A stretch of DNA of 64,000 nucleotides. Origin: an uncultured Bacteroidota bacterium. GTDB taxonomy: Bacteria > Bacteroidota > Bacteroidia > Flavobacteriales > Flavobacteriaceae. The notes under the pieces were generated by a model that was not told the origin of the DNA, did no database searches, and saw only the letters and a list, made by a program, of their open reading frames with translations. The stretch covers positions 1 to 64,000 of the forward strand of contig CACORF010000001.1 of NCBI GenBank assembly GCA_902629505.1. Reading direction: 5' to 3'. Of the stretch, positions 52,570 to 61,272 are shown one piece after another. The position numbers were made by a program, and so were the translations under genes. Positions within the stretch are counted from its first letter, which is position 1. Each line of letters opens with the position of its first letter.

Positions 52570-53598
52570 ATGAAAATTGATATTAGAAGTTTATCGGAAG
52601 ATCAAATAATTGAATTCTTCGAGAAAAAAGGGTTTGACTCCTACAGGGGTAGACAAGTTTATGAGTGGATTTGGAAAAAGTCCTCATATTCTTTTGATAA
52701 GATGACAAATATATCTAAAGATCTAAGGGATGTTCTAGATAATCATTTTGTTATAAATCATATTCAAGTAGATAAAATTCAAAAAAGCTCTGATGGAACA
52801 ATAAAAAATGCAGTAAAACTTCATGATGATCACATTGTTGAATCTGTTCTGATTCCAACTGATGATAGAACTACTGCATGTGTTTCTTCTCAAGTAGGAT
52901 GTAGCCTTGATTGTAGATTCTGTGCTACTTCAAAATTAAAGAGAATGAGAAATCTTAATCCTGATGAAATATATGACCAGGTAGTAACAATCAACAACCA
53001 GAGTTTAAAATATTTTAATAGACCCCTTTCTAATATTGTTTACATGGGGATGGGGGAACCTTTGATGAATTTCAATAATCTAATTAAATCAATCGAAAAA
53101 ATTTCTTCTGACAAAGGGCTTAATATGTCTCAAAAGAGAATAGTTGTTTCAACATCTGGTATTCCTAAAATGATCAAAAAATTAGCAGACGAAAACTTAA
53201 AGGTTAACCTAGCACTTTCTCTTCACTCAGCAATTGAGGAAACCAGAAATATTATAATGCCATTCTCTAAAAAATTTTCATTAAGCGAAATTAAAGATTC
53301 ATTAATTTACTGGTATTCGAAGACTAAAAGAAAAATAACTTTTGAGTATATAGTTTGGAAGGATGTTAATGATAGCATTGAACATATCAATGCTTTAGTC
53401 AATTATTGTAAATCAATTCCTTCAAAAGTAAATTTAATTGAATATAACTCAATAGGTGATCAAAATTTCAAATCTGCCAATCCCAAAATAATTAATCTTT
53501 ATAAAGACCTACTGGAAAAAAATAAAATTACTGTGACAGTTAGAAGATCTAGGGGTAAAGACATAGATGCAGCCTGTGGTCAACTTGCTAATAAGTAA
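52570..53598 (+). CDS. rlmN: 23S rRNA (adenine2503-C2)-methyltransferase
   Basis: Radical SAM enzyme of 342 residues. The cluster motif CSLDCRFC (CxxxCxxC) lies in SSQVGCSLDCRFCATSK, the glutamate motif in YMGMGEPLMNF, and the methyl-carrying Cys region in the C-terminal ACGQLANK. The N-terminal helical domain (FDSYRGRQVYEWIWKK) binds RNA. It methylates A2503 of 23S rRNA and A37 of some tRNAs. It converges on the protease gene with a 4-nt gap. Confidence 0.95.
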   Translation: MKIDIRSLSEDQIIEFFEKKGFDSYRGRQVYEWIWKKSSYSFDKMTNISKDLRDVLDNHFVINHIQVDKIQKSSDGTIKNAVKLHDDHIVESVLIPTDDRTTACVSSQVGCSLDCRFCATSKLKRMRNLNPDEIYDQVVTINNQSLKYFNRPLSNIVYMGMGEPLMNFNNLIKSIEKISSDKGLNMSQKRIVVSTSGIPKMIKKLADENLKVNLALSLHSAIEETRNIIMPFSKKFSLSEIKDSLIYWYSKTKRKITFEYIVWKDVNDSIEHINALVNYCKSIPSKVNLIEYNSIGDQNFKSANPKIINLYKDLLEKNKITVTVRRSRGKDIDAACGQLANK

Positions 53599-53602
53599 AT
53601 TC

Positions 53603-55186
53603 CTATTTCCTCTTACTTTTTGAAGCAAGAATTAGAGCGTTGTATGCATTAACAATTTTACCCGTTTTTGATAACGATTTAAAGTTTGTTTTTCCATCCT
53701 TGCCTGGTATCTTAACATTTAAGTTTATTTCCATACCACTTTCTAAAATAATCTCTTTTAATTTTGATGCAGAAAGTTTTGGGAAATATGAGAGGACCAT
53801 TGATGCAACTCCAGTTAGTGATGGAGCTGCCATGGATGTTCCACTTTGAAATGCATATTCGTTATTTGGCAGTAAAGAGTAAACTCTATTACCTGGCGCA
53901 AATATATCTACGTTCTCAAGGCCATAATTTGAAAAAACAGCTATGATATTATCATTAAATTCAATTGTGCTAGCACCAACATTAATAAAGTTATCTGAGA
54001 ATTCATCTTTACCTAGATATTGGTCGTTTGGATAATTCTCATTTTTTATTTCATCTAAATCTTTGGCGTCATTTCCAGCAGCATGTACAATTAAAACATC
54101 ATTTTCAGCAGCATACTTAATAGCATCAATAACCCACTCTGGATTAGTGGAGAATGATTTTCCAAAGCTCATATTAATTATTTTAGCTCCATTATCTACA
54201 GCATATCTAATTCCAAGTGCAATATCCTTATCATATTCATCTCCATTTGGAACAGCTCTAATTGCCATAATCTCAACATTATTATTGATTCCTTTATTAC
54301 CTATTGAATTATTTCTAATACCGGCAATTATACCAGATACATGAGTACCATGGCTCTCTGATTTTTTAGAATGAATAACTTTTGAGTTTCCATAATCAAT
54401 ATCATTTATATCATAAATATCATCACCGACAATTGTTCTTCCATTAAAGTTAACATTGTAATGATAATTTATCTGATCAGAAAAATATTCAATACCATCT
54501 TTAAGATAATTTAGGTCTAGGTCTCTTGAATTATAAAATGAGATTAATTCTTTTGATCTTTTAATCAATGAATCATTAGAATTTATTTTTAATACATCTG
54601 ATTGTGAGTAATCATCTTTTTCTAAGAAATCAGATATAATTTTATTGGCATCTATATAGTCATTAGTTAATTTTTTATAATAATCTAATGATTGTTTAGA
54701 CTCTTTAACTTTTTTTTCTACAGTACTAACTGCAGAATTAAAATTTCTGTAATTAGTCAAGTCATCTCTAATAATTCTAGACATCTCAAGTGTCTCATTA
54801 TAAGAATCTCCAAGAAAATTCCATCCATTTACATCATCAACATATCCATTTTTATCATCATCAATCCCATTATTTGGAATCTCATTTTTATTTACCCAAA
54901 TTAATTCATTAAGATCTTCATGATTAACGTCAATACCTGCGTCAATTACTGCTACTATAACCTTCTTTGCCTTTAAACCCATTAATAGTTCTAAGTGAGC
55001 CCTTTCAACGCTCATACCTGGAATAGAATCTTTTTCTAGGTCTAAATTGTGCCAATTCATCTTTTTCTCATCTGTAAAATTTAATTTGATTTCATCATTT
55101 TTAGATACTAGATATTCGTTTGTAAATTTTACAGTTGAACAAGAAAAGTTAAAAATAAGAATTAGCAGAAAAATATTTTTTTTCAT
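53603..55186 (-). CDS. Subtilisin-like serine protease (S8), lipoprotein
   Basis: Protein of 527 residues with a lipoprotein signal (IFNFSCST, Cys16). The catalytic triad is Asp82 (VIDAGIDVNHED), His279 (ESHGTHVSG) and Ser451 (SGTSMAAPS). About 195 residues separate Asp and His, against roughly 30-40 in subtilisin. This insert includes a DDDKNGYVDDVNGWNF acidic turn and a predicted helical block (about 135-245). No C-terminal sorting domain follows. It is probably anchored in the outer membrane. Confidence 0.92.
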   Translation of the reverse strand: MKKNIFLLILIFNFSCSTVKFTNEYLVSKNDEIKLNFTDEKKMNWHNLDLEKDSIPGMSVERAHLELLMGLKAKKVIVAVIDAGIDVNHEDLNELIWVNKNEIPNNGIDDDKNGYVDDVNGWNFLGDSYNETLEMSRIIRDDLTNYRNFNSAVSTVEKKVKESKQSLDYYKKLTNDYIDANKIISDFLEKDDYSQSDVLKINSNDSLIKRSKELISFYNSRDLDLNYLKDGIEYFSDQINYHYNVNFNGRTIVGDDIYDINDIDYGNSKVIHSKKSESHGTHVSGIIAGIRNNSIGNKGINNNVEIMAIRAVPNGDEYDKDIALGIRYAVDNGAKIINMSFGKSFSTNPEWVIDAIKYAAENDVLIVHAAGNDAKDLDEIKNENYPNDQYLGKDEFSDNFINVGASTIEFNDNIIAVFSNYGLENVDIFAPGNRVYSLLPNNEYAFQSGTSMAAPSLTGVASMVLSYFPKLSASKLKEIILESGMEINLNVKIPGKDGKTNFKSLSKTGKIVNAYNALILASKSKRK

Positions 55187-55187
55187 C

Positions 55188-55343
55188 TTATGAATTAATA
55201 TGGTTTAATCTGTCCTTGAGTTTATTTAGTTTTAATTTTCTCCACCAAGCTTTATTTTCTTCGTTTTGAGATTCAGCTCTATGAATTTTTTTATTTAGCT
55301 TATTAATCTTTTTTTTAAGGTATGATTTATCCATTTTTTTCAT
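55188..55343 (-). CDS. Small basic helical protein of 51 residues, function unknown
   Basis: The frame reads MKKMDKSYLKKKINKLNKKI, continues AESQNEENKAWWRKLKLNKL and ends NHINS. It is lysine-rich and likely helical or coiled coil. The stop is one base upstream of the protease ATG, so the two are probably co-transcribed. A second in-frame ATG three codons in is an alternative start. Not recognised. Confidence 0.55.
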   Translation of the reverse strand: MKKMDKSYLKKKINKLNKKIHRAESQNEENKAWWRKLKLNKLKDRLNHINS

Positions 55344-55373
55344 ACCTATAAGTTACAAAATTGAATTTAAATT

Positions 55374-55730
55374 TTAACGAGATTTTCTATTATCAATAAA
55401 ACTTTTGATAAAAACAATCATTGCCAATGCAGATGTGGAGATCATTAGAATAACTCTGATTAAGCCAATTCCCCCTCTTTCAACAACACCTGGTAAAACT
55501 TGGATAACTAACGCCAGTAGAATTAATAAAGTAAATAAGACAACTAAATGAGCAGATAATTTTACAAGTTTTTCATTTGTAAGCATTGTTCCTAAAAGAA
55601 GCAATATAACTCCAAAAAAAGCAGGTATTAGAGCAGTGAACGAATTTGTATCAATATACCCCCAAGCTGACATTGATATAAGTGCAATTGAGTTTATTAA
55701 ATTAAATTTTTGAATACTTCTGATTTCCAT
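55374..55730 (-). CDS. Four-helix membrane protein, function unknown
   Basis: Protein of 118 residues with helices near 8-24, 29-49, 57-78 and 87-109 and a basic tail (DNRKSR). The short glycine-containing helices recall small TMEM14-like proteins, but I cannot assign a family. It is one of a row of small minus-strand genes between the protease and the isomerase. Confidence 0.6.
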   Translation of the reverse strand: MEIRSIQKFNLINSIALISMSAWGYIDTNSFTALIPAFFGVILLLLGTMLTNEKLVKLSAHLVVLFTLLILLALVIQVLPGVVERGGIGLIRVILMISTSALAMIVFIKSFIDNRKSR

Positions 55731-55783
55731 ATTATTTGTTATTAATTAGTCCAAATATATTATATACTATAATAGCCTTGAAA

Positions 55784-56161
55784 TCATTTAACAGATTTCT
55801 TCGAAGAGTAGGCTATTATAAGGCAACTTAAAAGCATAATTGATGCAGGCATAGATTTTATAAGCTCATCACCTATGCTGAAATGCATATAGATGGCAAC
55901 TATCATCATTAAACCAATCCCTAATGCTGAAAACATTCTTAATTTTTTATAATAGAGACTTAAGATAAGAAGGACAGCTAGTCCTACTTTTATAATACCT
56001 ATTGTTAAAAAATAGTCACCTAGACCATATACCACAAATTCCTCCATTAGACTGTTTGCATCACCCCCTCTGTAGGATGTTGATTTGTCAGATCTGAAGA
56101 GCCAAACATTGATGACAGTTAATCCAACAACTACTGATAAAATTTTTGATAATACTTTCAT
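55784..56161 (-). CDS. DoxX-like membrane protein
   Basis: Protein of 125 residues with four helices (about 5-23, 48-68, 75-94 and 100-118). The plan and the GLGDYFLTIGIIKVGLAVLLIL helix resemble the DoxX-like superfamily. Function unknown. It lies 9 nt downstream of the isomerase gene and is probably co-transcribed with it. Confidence 0.55.
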   Translation of the reverse strand: MKVLSKILSVVVGLTVINVWLFRSDKSTSYRGGDANSLMEEFVVYGLGDYFLTIGIIKVGLAVLLILSLYYKKLRMFSALGIGLMMIVAIYMHFSIGDELIKSMPASIMLLSCLIIAYSSKKSVK

Positions 56162-56170
56162 TTTCTTTTT

Positions 56171-57172
56171 TTAGCTATATGAATTTAGTAATAATTTTTT
56201 TGATGCATTTATTGCTTCAATTGGATCCATATTAAATATTTGAGATTCAACTCCAATAAATCCAGAATATCCTGATTTCTTAACTATTTGAAGCATTTTG
56301 GAGTAATCTATGTCCACATCATTTCCTTCTGAATCAAAACCATGAGTTTTTGCACTTACACCTTTGGCATATTTCATAAGTTTTTCAACACCGTCGTACA
56401 TGTCAAATCTTTCTACGCATGTATCGTAAAGAGTAGGGGGTCTAACTGAAGACTTTTCCGCTCCTTCAGTTAGCAACTTGTATGTCTCAGATAATTTTTT
56501 TTCATCTTGCTTTATACAAAAGTTTCCAAAATCTGGGAGAGTCCCCATATTATTATAATTAACATTTTCAATAACATTAACTAAATAATCAGCATTAGAA
56601 GAATATCCTCCATGATTCTCAACTATAATATTTATGCCCAATGGTTCTGAGTATTCGCATAACTTACTTAAATTAATTATTGAGTTTTCTGACCATTCAG
56701 AAAGGTTATCATCTGATCCTCTTAAGTTTACTCTTACTGAATGACATTTCATTTCACTTGCACAATCAATCCATGTATGATAATCATCAAAATTTTCTAC
56801 ATAAGTCCCAAGATCAGGCGCAATATCTATCATTATTAAAAGATTTTTTTGATTATAATCACTAGCTCTAGTGTTTAAATCTTTTGCTAGTTTTTTTATT
56901 CCATTTAACGAAGTCTTCTTTTTTTCTCTTAAAAGACCACCAGTGTATGACATTTGTAAATATTCTAAGCCTTCAAATCCGAGTTCTGAAGCAATTTTGG
57001 CAAAGTCCATTGGATCAGTTTGTCTCATCATTTCCAGTCTAAATAAGGAAAACTGCGCTAAAGACAATTTGTAGGGAAAATTAATAGAATTATAGAATGG
57101 TTTTGATAAACCTAATGAGCTTAGTCCAATAGATGAAATTAAAATATTATTGATGAACTTTCTTCTTTTCAA
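56171..57172 (-). CDS. Sugar phosphate isomerase/epimerase family protein, exported
   Basis: TIM-barrel protein of the xylose-isomerase-like family. The TTG at 57172 is preferred because it yields MKRRKFINNILISSIGLSSLG, a typical signal segment; an in-frame ATG at 57241 would add an unlikely cysteine- and aromatic-rich leader that runs into the tuf promoter region. Barrel motifs include GFEGLEYLQM, INIIVENHGGYSSNADYLV, GTLPDFGNFC, SAKTHGFD and GYSGFIGVESQ with metal-binding Glu, Asp and His candidates. Exported members are common in Bacteroidota; the substrate is unknown. It diverges from tuf. Confidence 0.8.
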   Translation of the reverse strand: MKRRKFINNILISSIGLSSLGLSKPFYNSINFPYKLSLAQFSLFRLEMMRQTDPMDFAKIASELGFEGLEYLQMSYTGGLLREKKKTSLNGIKKLAKDLNTRASDYNQKNLLIMIDIAPDLGTYVENFDDYHTWIDCASEMKCHSVRVNLRGSDDNLSEWSENSIINLSKLCEYSEPLGINIIVENHGGYSSNADYLVNVIENVNYNNMGTLPDFGNFCIKQDEKKLSETYKLLTEGAEKSSVRPPTLYDTCVERFDMYDGVEKLMKYAKGVSAKTHGFDSEGNDVDIDYSKMLQIVKKSGYSGFIGVESQIFNMDPIEAINASKKLLLNSYS

Positions 57173-57268
57173 TGTATTGTATTTGCTTATAAACTTAACA
57201 AAAATTATATTTTTTTCTAAACATGCAAAAAAAAAATACAAATCAGTTATTTTGTAAGAAAAAAATTA

Positions 57269-57276
57269 TAAATTTG
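57269..57276 (+). promoter_or_regulatory. Putative -7 box of the tuf promoter
   Basis: TAAATTTG matches TAnnTTTG exactly, 33 bp before the tuf ATG at 57310; at 19 bp upstream there is TTA rather than TTG. Short oligo-A tracts flank it. Confidence 0.45.
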
Positions 57277-57309
57277 CAGCTCGTAAAAAAACAAGAAAAA
57301 AATACTGTT

Positions 57310-58497
57310 ATGGCTAAAGAAACTTTTGATAGATCGAAACCCCACTTAAATATTGGGACAATCGGTCACGTTGATCACGGAAAAACCACTCTTACAGCTG
57401 CAATCACAAAGGTACTAGCTGATGCTGGATACTCAGAAGCTAGAAGCTTTGATTCAATTGATAATGCACCTGAGGAAAAAGAACGTGGTATTACAATTAA
57501 CACATCTCATGTTGAATATCAAACTGCGAACCGTCACTACGCTCATGTAGATTGTCCAGGTCACGCCGATTATGTAAAAAACATGGTAACTGGTGCTGCT
57601 CAAATGGATGGAGCTATATTAGTTGTTGCTGCAACTGATGGTCCTATGCCTCAAACAAGAGAGCACATATTATTAGGAAGACAGGTTGGTGTTCCAAGAA
57701 TTGTTGCCTTCTTAAACAAGGCGGATATGGTTGATGATGCTGAGCTTCTCGAATTAGTTGAAATGGAAGTTAGAGATCTTCTTTCTTTCTATGACTATGA
57801 CGGAGATAACACTCCAGTTGTTCTTGGTTCTGCTCTTGGAGCTCTAAATGGTGAGCAAAAATGGGTTGACAGCGTAATGAAATTGATGGAAGGTGTTGAT
57901 AGCTGGATTGAACTTCCTAAAAGAGATATAGACAAAGACTTTTTAATGCCAATCGAAGACGTATTCTCTATTACTGGTAGAGGTACTGTAGCAACAGGAA
58001 GAATTGAATCTGGTATTGCTAACTCAGGTGATGAGGTTGATATCATTGGTATGGGTGCTGAAAAGCTTAAGTCTACAATAACAGGTATCGAGATGTTTAG
58101 AAAAATTCTTGATAAAGGAGAAGCAGGTGATAATGCTGGTATTCTTCTAAGAGGTATTGAAAAAACTGATATTTCAAGAGGTATGGTTATTTGTAAGCCA
58201 GGCTCTGTTACTCCTCACTCTAAGTTTAAGGCTGAGGTGTATATCTTGAAAAAAGAAGAAGGTGGTCGTCATACTCCATTCCACAACAATTATCGCCCTC
58301 AGTTCTATGTTAGAACTACAGATGTTACAGGTAATATTGTGCTTCCAAGTGGTGTAGAGATGGTGATGCCAGGTGATAACTTAACTATAGATGTTGAGTT
58401 AATATCACCTATTGCACTAAATGTTGGTTTAAGATTTGCAATCCGTGAAGGTGGAAGAACCGTCGGTGCAGGTCAGGTAACTGAACTTTTAGACTAA
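57310..58497 (+). CDS. tuf: Elongation factor Tu
   Basis: GTPase of 395 residues delivering aminoacyl-tRNA to the ribosome. The true start is ATG 57310 ([14 protein letters not shown]); an ATG 87 nt upstream adds a leader absent from EF-Tu and overlaps the promoter. Motifs are [10 protein letters not shown] (P-loop), switch [31 protein letters not shown] ([10 protein letters not shown]) and the domain 3 end [15 protein letters not shown]. The G+C content and codon choice are higher than in the surrounding genes, as expected for a highly expressed protein. Confidence 0.98.
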   Translation: MAKETFDRSKPHLNIGTIGHVDHGKTTLTAAITKVLADAGYSEARSFDSIDNAPEEKERGITINTSHVEYQTANRHYAHVDCPGHADYVKNMVTGAAQMDGAILVVAATDGPMPQTREHILLGRQVGVPRIVAFLNKADMVDDAELLELVEMEVRDLLSFYDYDGDNTPVVLGSALGALNGEQKWVDSVMKLMEGVDSWIELPKRDIDKDFLMPIEDVFSITGRGTVATGRIESGIANSGDEVDIIGMGAEKLKSTITGIEMFRKILDKGEAGDNAGILLRGIEKTDISRGMVICKPGSVTPHSKFKAEVYILKKEEGGRHTPFHNNYRPQFYVRTTDVTGNIVLPSGVEMVMPGDNLTIDVELISPIALNVGLRFAIREGGRTVGAGQVTELLD

Positions 58498-58520
58498 TAG
58501 AACAAAGTTTAATTAACTCT

Positions 58521-58552
58521 AAGGGTGTCTTGCAATTTGCATGATACCTTTT
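58521..58552 (+). terminator. Hairpin after tuf, possible terminator or processing site
   Basis: AAGG pairs with CCTT, and after a bulge TGTC pairs with GATA (one G-U) and TTGCA with TGCAT-side bases around an ATT loop; four T follow. The stem (58521-58550) is imperfect and the T run short, so it may be a weak terminator or a site for cutting between the tuf mRNA and tRNA-Trp. Confidence 0.45.
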
Positions 58553-58565
58553 GTGTAAAATATAA

Positions 58566-58638
58566 ACGGGTTTAGCTCAGTTGGTAGAGCACTGGTCTCC
58601 AAAACCAGGTGTCGGGAGTTCGAGTCTCTCAACCCGTG
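58566..58638 (+). tRNA. tRNA-Trp (anticodon CCA)
   Basis: A 73-nt cloverleaf. Acceptor ACGGGTT pairs with AACCCGT, the anticodon arm is CTGGT-CTCCAAA-ACCAG with CCA at 58599-58601, and the T arm has GGAGTTCGAGTCTC. It lies between tuf and secE, as in other Bacteroidota. It is also the tRNA whose charging the trp attenuator would sense. Confidence 0.96.
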
Positions 58639-58649
58639 CACAAATAAAG

Positions 58650-58844
58650 ATGATGTCGATTATAAACTTTATAAAGGAATCTGTAACAGAACTGAGGGAT
58701 AACGTCAAATGGACACCCCGTTCAGAATTGTTAAATCTATCTGCTTTAGTGATAGTTTTTTCAGTGATTTTTTCATTAGTAATATGGGGCGCTGATTCAA
58801 TTCTCTCTAGAGTAGTTAAACTTTATTTTAATTTAATAGGATAA
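58650..58844 (+). CDS. secE: Preprotein translocase subunit SecE
   Basis: Single-helix subunit of 65 residues. The start at 58650 (or the adjacent ATG 58653) is chosen because earlier starts lie in tRNA-Trp. IINFIKESVTELRDNVKWTPRSELLNLS is the conserved amphipathic part and the membrane helix spans about 33-60. It stabilises SecY in the Sec channel. nusG starts at the base after its stop. Confidence 0.93.
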   Translation: MMSIINFIKESVTELRDNVKWTPRSELLNLSALVIVFSVIFSLVIWGADSILSRVVKLYFNLIG

Positions 58845-59396
58845 ATGGTGGAAGTAGTAGAAAAAAAATGGTATGTAATTAGGGTGGTCACTGGTCAGGA
58901 GGTCAAAATTAAAGATTATATAATGACAGAAGTTTCTAGAGTCTCACTTAATAAACAGATTGAAGAAATGCTTGTTCCAACCGAAAAAGTTGTCCAAATA
59001 AGAAAAGGTAAAAAGATTTCAAAGGAAAAGACATATTTTCCTGGCTATATTATGATGAAGGCAGATATCTCAGGAGAAATTTTACATGTGATCAAATCGG
59101 TATCAAACGTTTTAGGCTTTTTAGGTGAAACAAAAGGGGGTGAGCCAATACCATTAAGACAGTCAGAGGTAAATAGAATGCTAGGTAAAGTAGATGAATT
59201 AGCTATTTCAGGTGAACAAATTAATATTCCTTTTACTATTGGTGAAAGTGTTAAAGTTATTGATGGCCCTTTTAATGGATTTACGGGATCTATAGATAAT
59301 GTAAATGAAGAGAAAAGAAAACTCGAAGTTATGGTTAAGATTTTTGGAAGAAAGACTCCACTAGAATTAAGTTACATGCAAGTTGAAAAATTATAA
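58845..59396 (+). CDS. nusG: Transcription termination/antitermination protein NusG
   Basis: Protein of 183 residues. The N-terminal NGN domain ([20 protein letters not shown]) binds RNA polymerase and the C-terminal KOW domain ([28 protein letters not shown]) binds S10 or Rho. The inserted [27 protein letters not shown] is typical. It lies between secE and rplK. Confidence 0.97.
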   Translation: MVEVVEKKWYVIRVVTGQEVKIKDYIMTEVSRVSLNKQIEEMLVPTEKVVQIRKGKKISKEKTYFPGYIMMKADISGEILHVIKSVSNVLGFLGETKGGEPIPLRQSEVNRMLGKVDELAISGEQINIPFTIGESVKVIDGPFNGFTGSIDNVNEEKRKLEVMVKIFGRKTPLELSYMQVEKL

Positions 59397-59398
59397 TT

Positions 59399-59842
59399 AT
59401 GGCAAAGGAAGTTGACAAAGTATTAAAATTACAAATAAGAGGTGGAGCAGCAAACCCATCTCCACCAGTAGGCCCTGCCCTTGGTGCAGCCGGTGTTAAT
59501 ATTATGGAATTTTGTAAACAATTTAATTCTAGAAGTCAAGATAAACCAGGAAAAGTCCTGCCTGTCGTTATTAGTGTTTTCAAGGATAAAAGCTTTGACT
59601 TTGTAATTAAGACACCACCTGCTGCTGTTCAACTATTAGAAGCTGCAAAAAAGAAAAAGGGCTCTGGTGAACCTAATAGAGAAAAGGTTGCAACTGTTTC
59701 TTGGGATCAAGTAAAAAAAATAGCAGAAGATAAAATGGTTGATTTAAACGCATTTACTGTCGAATCAGCTATGAGAATGGTTGCCGGTACAGCAAGATCA
59801 ATGGGAATTAAAGTAAATGGAGGAGAACCTCCTGTTAAATAA
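59399..59842 (+). CDS. rplK: 50S ribosomal protein L11
   Basis: Protein of 147 residues. The N-terminal domain has [33 protein letters not shown]; the C-terminal RNA-binding domain has [14 protein letters not shown] and [15 protein letters not shown]. It forms the GTPase-associated centre with L10 and L7/L12, encoded just downstream. Confidence 0.98.
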   Translation: MAKEVDKVLKLQIRGGAANPSPPVGPALGAAGVNIMEFCKQFNSRSQDKPGKVLPVVISVFKDKSFDFVIKTPPAAVQLLEAAKKKKGSGEPNREKVATVSWDQVKKIAEDKMVDLNAFTVESAMRMVAGTARSMGIKVNGGEPPVK

Positions 59843-59844
59843 TT

Positions 59845-60534
59845 ATGGTAAAATTATCAAAAAATAGAAAGATTTCACTTGAGAAGATTGATGCTGAAAA
59901 GTCTTACAGCCTAGATGAAGCTTCTGCTCTTGTTAAAGAAGTTACCACTACTAAGTTTGACTCCTCTGTCGATCTTGCAATAAGGCTTGGAGTAGATCCA
60001 AAAAAGGCAAATGAAATGGTTAGAGGCGTAGTATCTCTTCCTCATGGAACTGGTAAGTCCTTGAAGCTTTTAGCACTTGTTACACCTGATAAAGAAGATG
60101 AAGCAAAAAAAGCTGGAGCAGATTTAGTTGGATTAGATGATTATATTGAAAAAATAAAAAAAGGTTGGGTTGATGTTGATGTTATTGTAACTATGCCAAG
60201 TGTTATGGGGAAGCTAGGCCCTCTTGGTAAAGTACTTGGTCCAAGAGGATTAATGCCAAACCCTAAGACAGGAACTGTGACTATGGATATTGCCAAGGCA
60301 GTCTCTGATATTAAAGGAGGAAAAATTGATTTTAAAGTAGACAAAACCGGAATTATCCATGCGTCCGTTGGAAAAGTTTCTTTTACTGCAGATAAAATAA
60401 AAGATAATGCTAATGAACTAATTAAGACAATCATTAAGCTAAAACCATCAGGTGCTAAAGGCACATACATTAAGAGTATTTCAATGTCAAGTACAATGAG
60501 CCCTGGTATTGCTATTGAGTCTAAATTTGAATAA
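59845..60534 (+). CDS. rplA: 50S ribosomal protein L1
   Basis: Protein of 229 residues. It shows [51 protein letters not shown] and [22 protein letters not shown]. It builds the L1 stalk that moves the E-site tRNA and may repress its own operon by binding mRNA. It is 2 nt from rplK and 7 nt from rplJ. Confidence 0.98.
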   Translation: MVKLSKNRKISLEKIDAEKSYSLDEASALVKEVTTTKFDSSVDLAIRLGVDPKKANEMVRGVVSLPHGTGKSLKLLALVTPDKEDEAKKAGADLVGLDDYIEKIKKGWVDVDVIVTMPSVMGKLGPLGKVLGPRGLMPNPKTGTVTMDIAKAVSDIKGGKIDFKVDKTGIIHASVGKVSFTADKIKDNANELIKTIIKLKPSGAKGTYIKSISMSSTMSPGIAIESKFE

Positions 60535-60541
60535 TTTAAAA

Positions 60542-61231
60542 ATGAATAAAGAAGAAAAAGTTAAAGTTGTTGAGGAGCTTAAAGGCCAATTATCTGATTA
60601 TAAGTCAATATATCTGACTGACATAGCAGGTCTTGATGCTACACAAACAAGTAAGCTTAGAAGAGAGTGTTTCAATTCAGACGTTAAGCTTTCAGTTGTT
60701 AAAAATACTTTTCTTGAAAGAGCTATGAGTGAATCTGAAAATGATTTTGGAGAACTCAAAGATCTACTGAAAGGTAATACAACTATAATGCTTTCAAAGG
60801 TTGGAAATAGTCCGGCAAAAGTTATTAAAAAATTTAGAAAAGATGGTGACAAGCCAATATTGAAAGGTGCATTTGTAGATGAGGCAATTTACATTGGAGA
60901 TGAACATATCGAAGCACTATTTAATTTAAAATCAAAAGATGAAGTTATAGGAGAGATAATATCAATTCTTCAGTCACCAGCTAAGAACGTTATTTCAGCA
61001 TTAAAATCAAGTAGTGGAAAAATTGCAGGTTTAGTTAAAACATTAACTGAAAAACCTGCGGAGGAAGCAAAAGCTGAAGAGCCAGCTGTTGAGGAAGCAA
61101 AAGCTGAAGAGCCAGCTGTTGAGGAAGCAAAAGCTGAAGAGCCAGCTGCGGAGGAAGCAAAAGCTGAAGATGAAACAAAAAAAACAGAGGAACAAACCTC
61201 TGAGGGTGAATCAAATGATGAGTCCAAATAA
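60542..61231 (+). CDS. rplJ: 50S ribosomal protein L10 with acidic repeat extension
   Basis: Protein of 229 residues from ATG 60542 (MNKEEKVKVVEELK). Residues 1-170 are a normal L10 (SIYLTDIAGLDATQTSKLRRE, VVKNTFLERA, ILQSPAKNVISALKSSSGKIAGLVKTL), which anchors L7/L12. Residues 171-229 are extra: almost four copies of EEAKAEEPAV, then an acidic Lys/Glu/Ser tail. Families usually end near residue 165-175, so about 55 residues have been added. The frame is uninterrupted and translation continues normally to rplL. The tail probably protrudes from the stalk base. Confidence 0.95.
   Translation: MNKEEKVKVVEELKGQLSDYKSIYLTDIAGLDATQTSKLRRECFNSDVKLSVVKNTFLERAMSESENDFGELKDLLKGNTTIMLSKVGNSPAKVIKKFRKDGDKPILKGAFVDEAIYIGDEHIEALFNLKSKDEVIGEIISILQSPAKNVISALKSSSGKIAGLVKTLTEKPAEEAKAEEPAVEEAKAEEPAVEEAKAEEPAAEEAKAEDETKKTEEQTSEGESNDESK
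61061..61170 (+). repeat. 30-bp direct tandem repeat in the end of rplJ
   Basis: About 3.7 head-to-tail units of 30 bp (61061-61090, 61091-61120, 61121-61150, partial 61151-61170), differing by only two bases in the third unit. Each codes for EEAKAEEPAV. Near identity at silent positions means recent expansion or ongoing homogenisation. Confidence 0.95.
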
Positions 61232-61272
61232 AAATTAAGTGTAATAATAATTAATAATTAAAAACTCTAATA

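Noticed and set aside
54063-54344. Plus-strand frame of 93 codons inside the subtilase gene
   Set aside because: It is antisense to the conserved catalytic core between His279 and Ser451 and has no domain of its own.
57223-57309. Upstream ATG extending EF-Tu by 29 residues
   Set aside because: EF-Tu begins at [14 protein letters not shown] throughout bacteria, and the extension contains the likely promoter.
60970-61227. Open frame opposite the end of rplJ, rich in Ser and Ala
   Set aside because: It is the complement of the Glu/Ala repeat; low-complexity DNA stays open in several frames. No start context or family resemblance.
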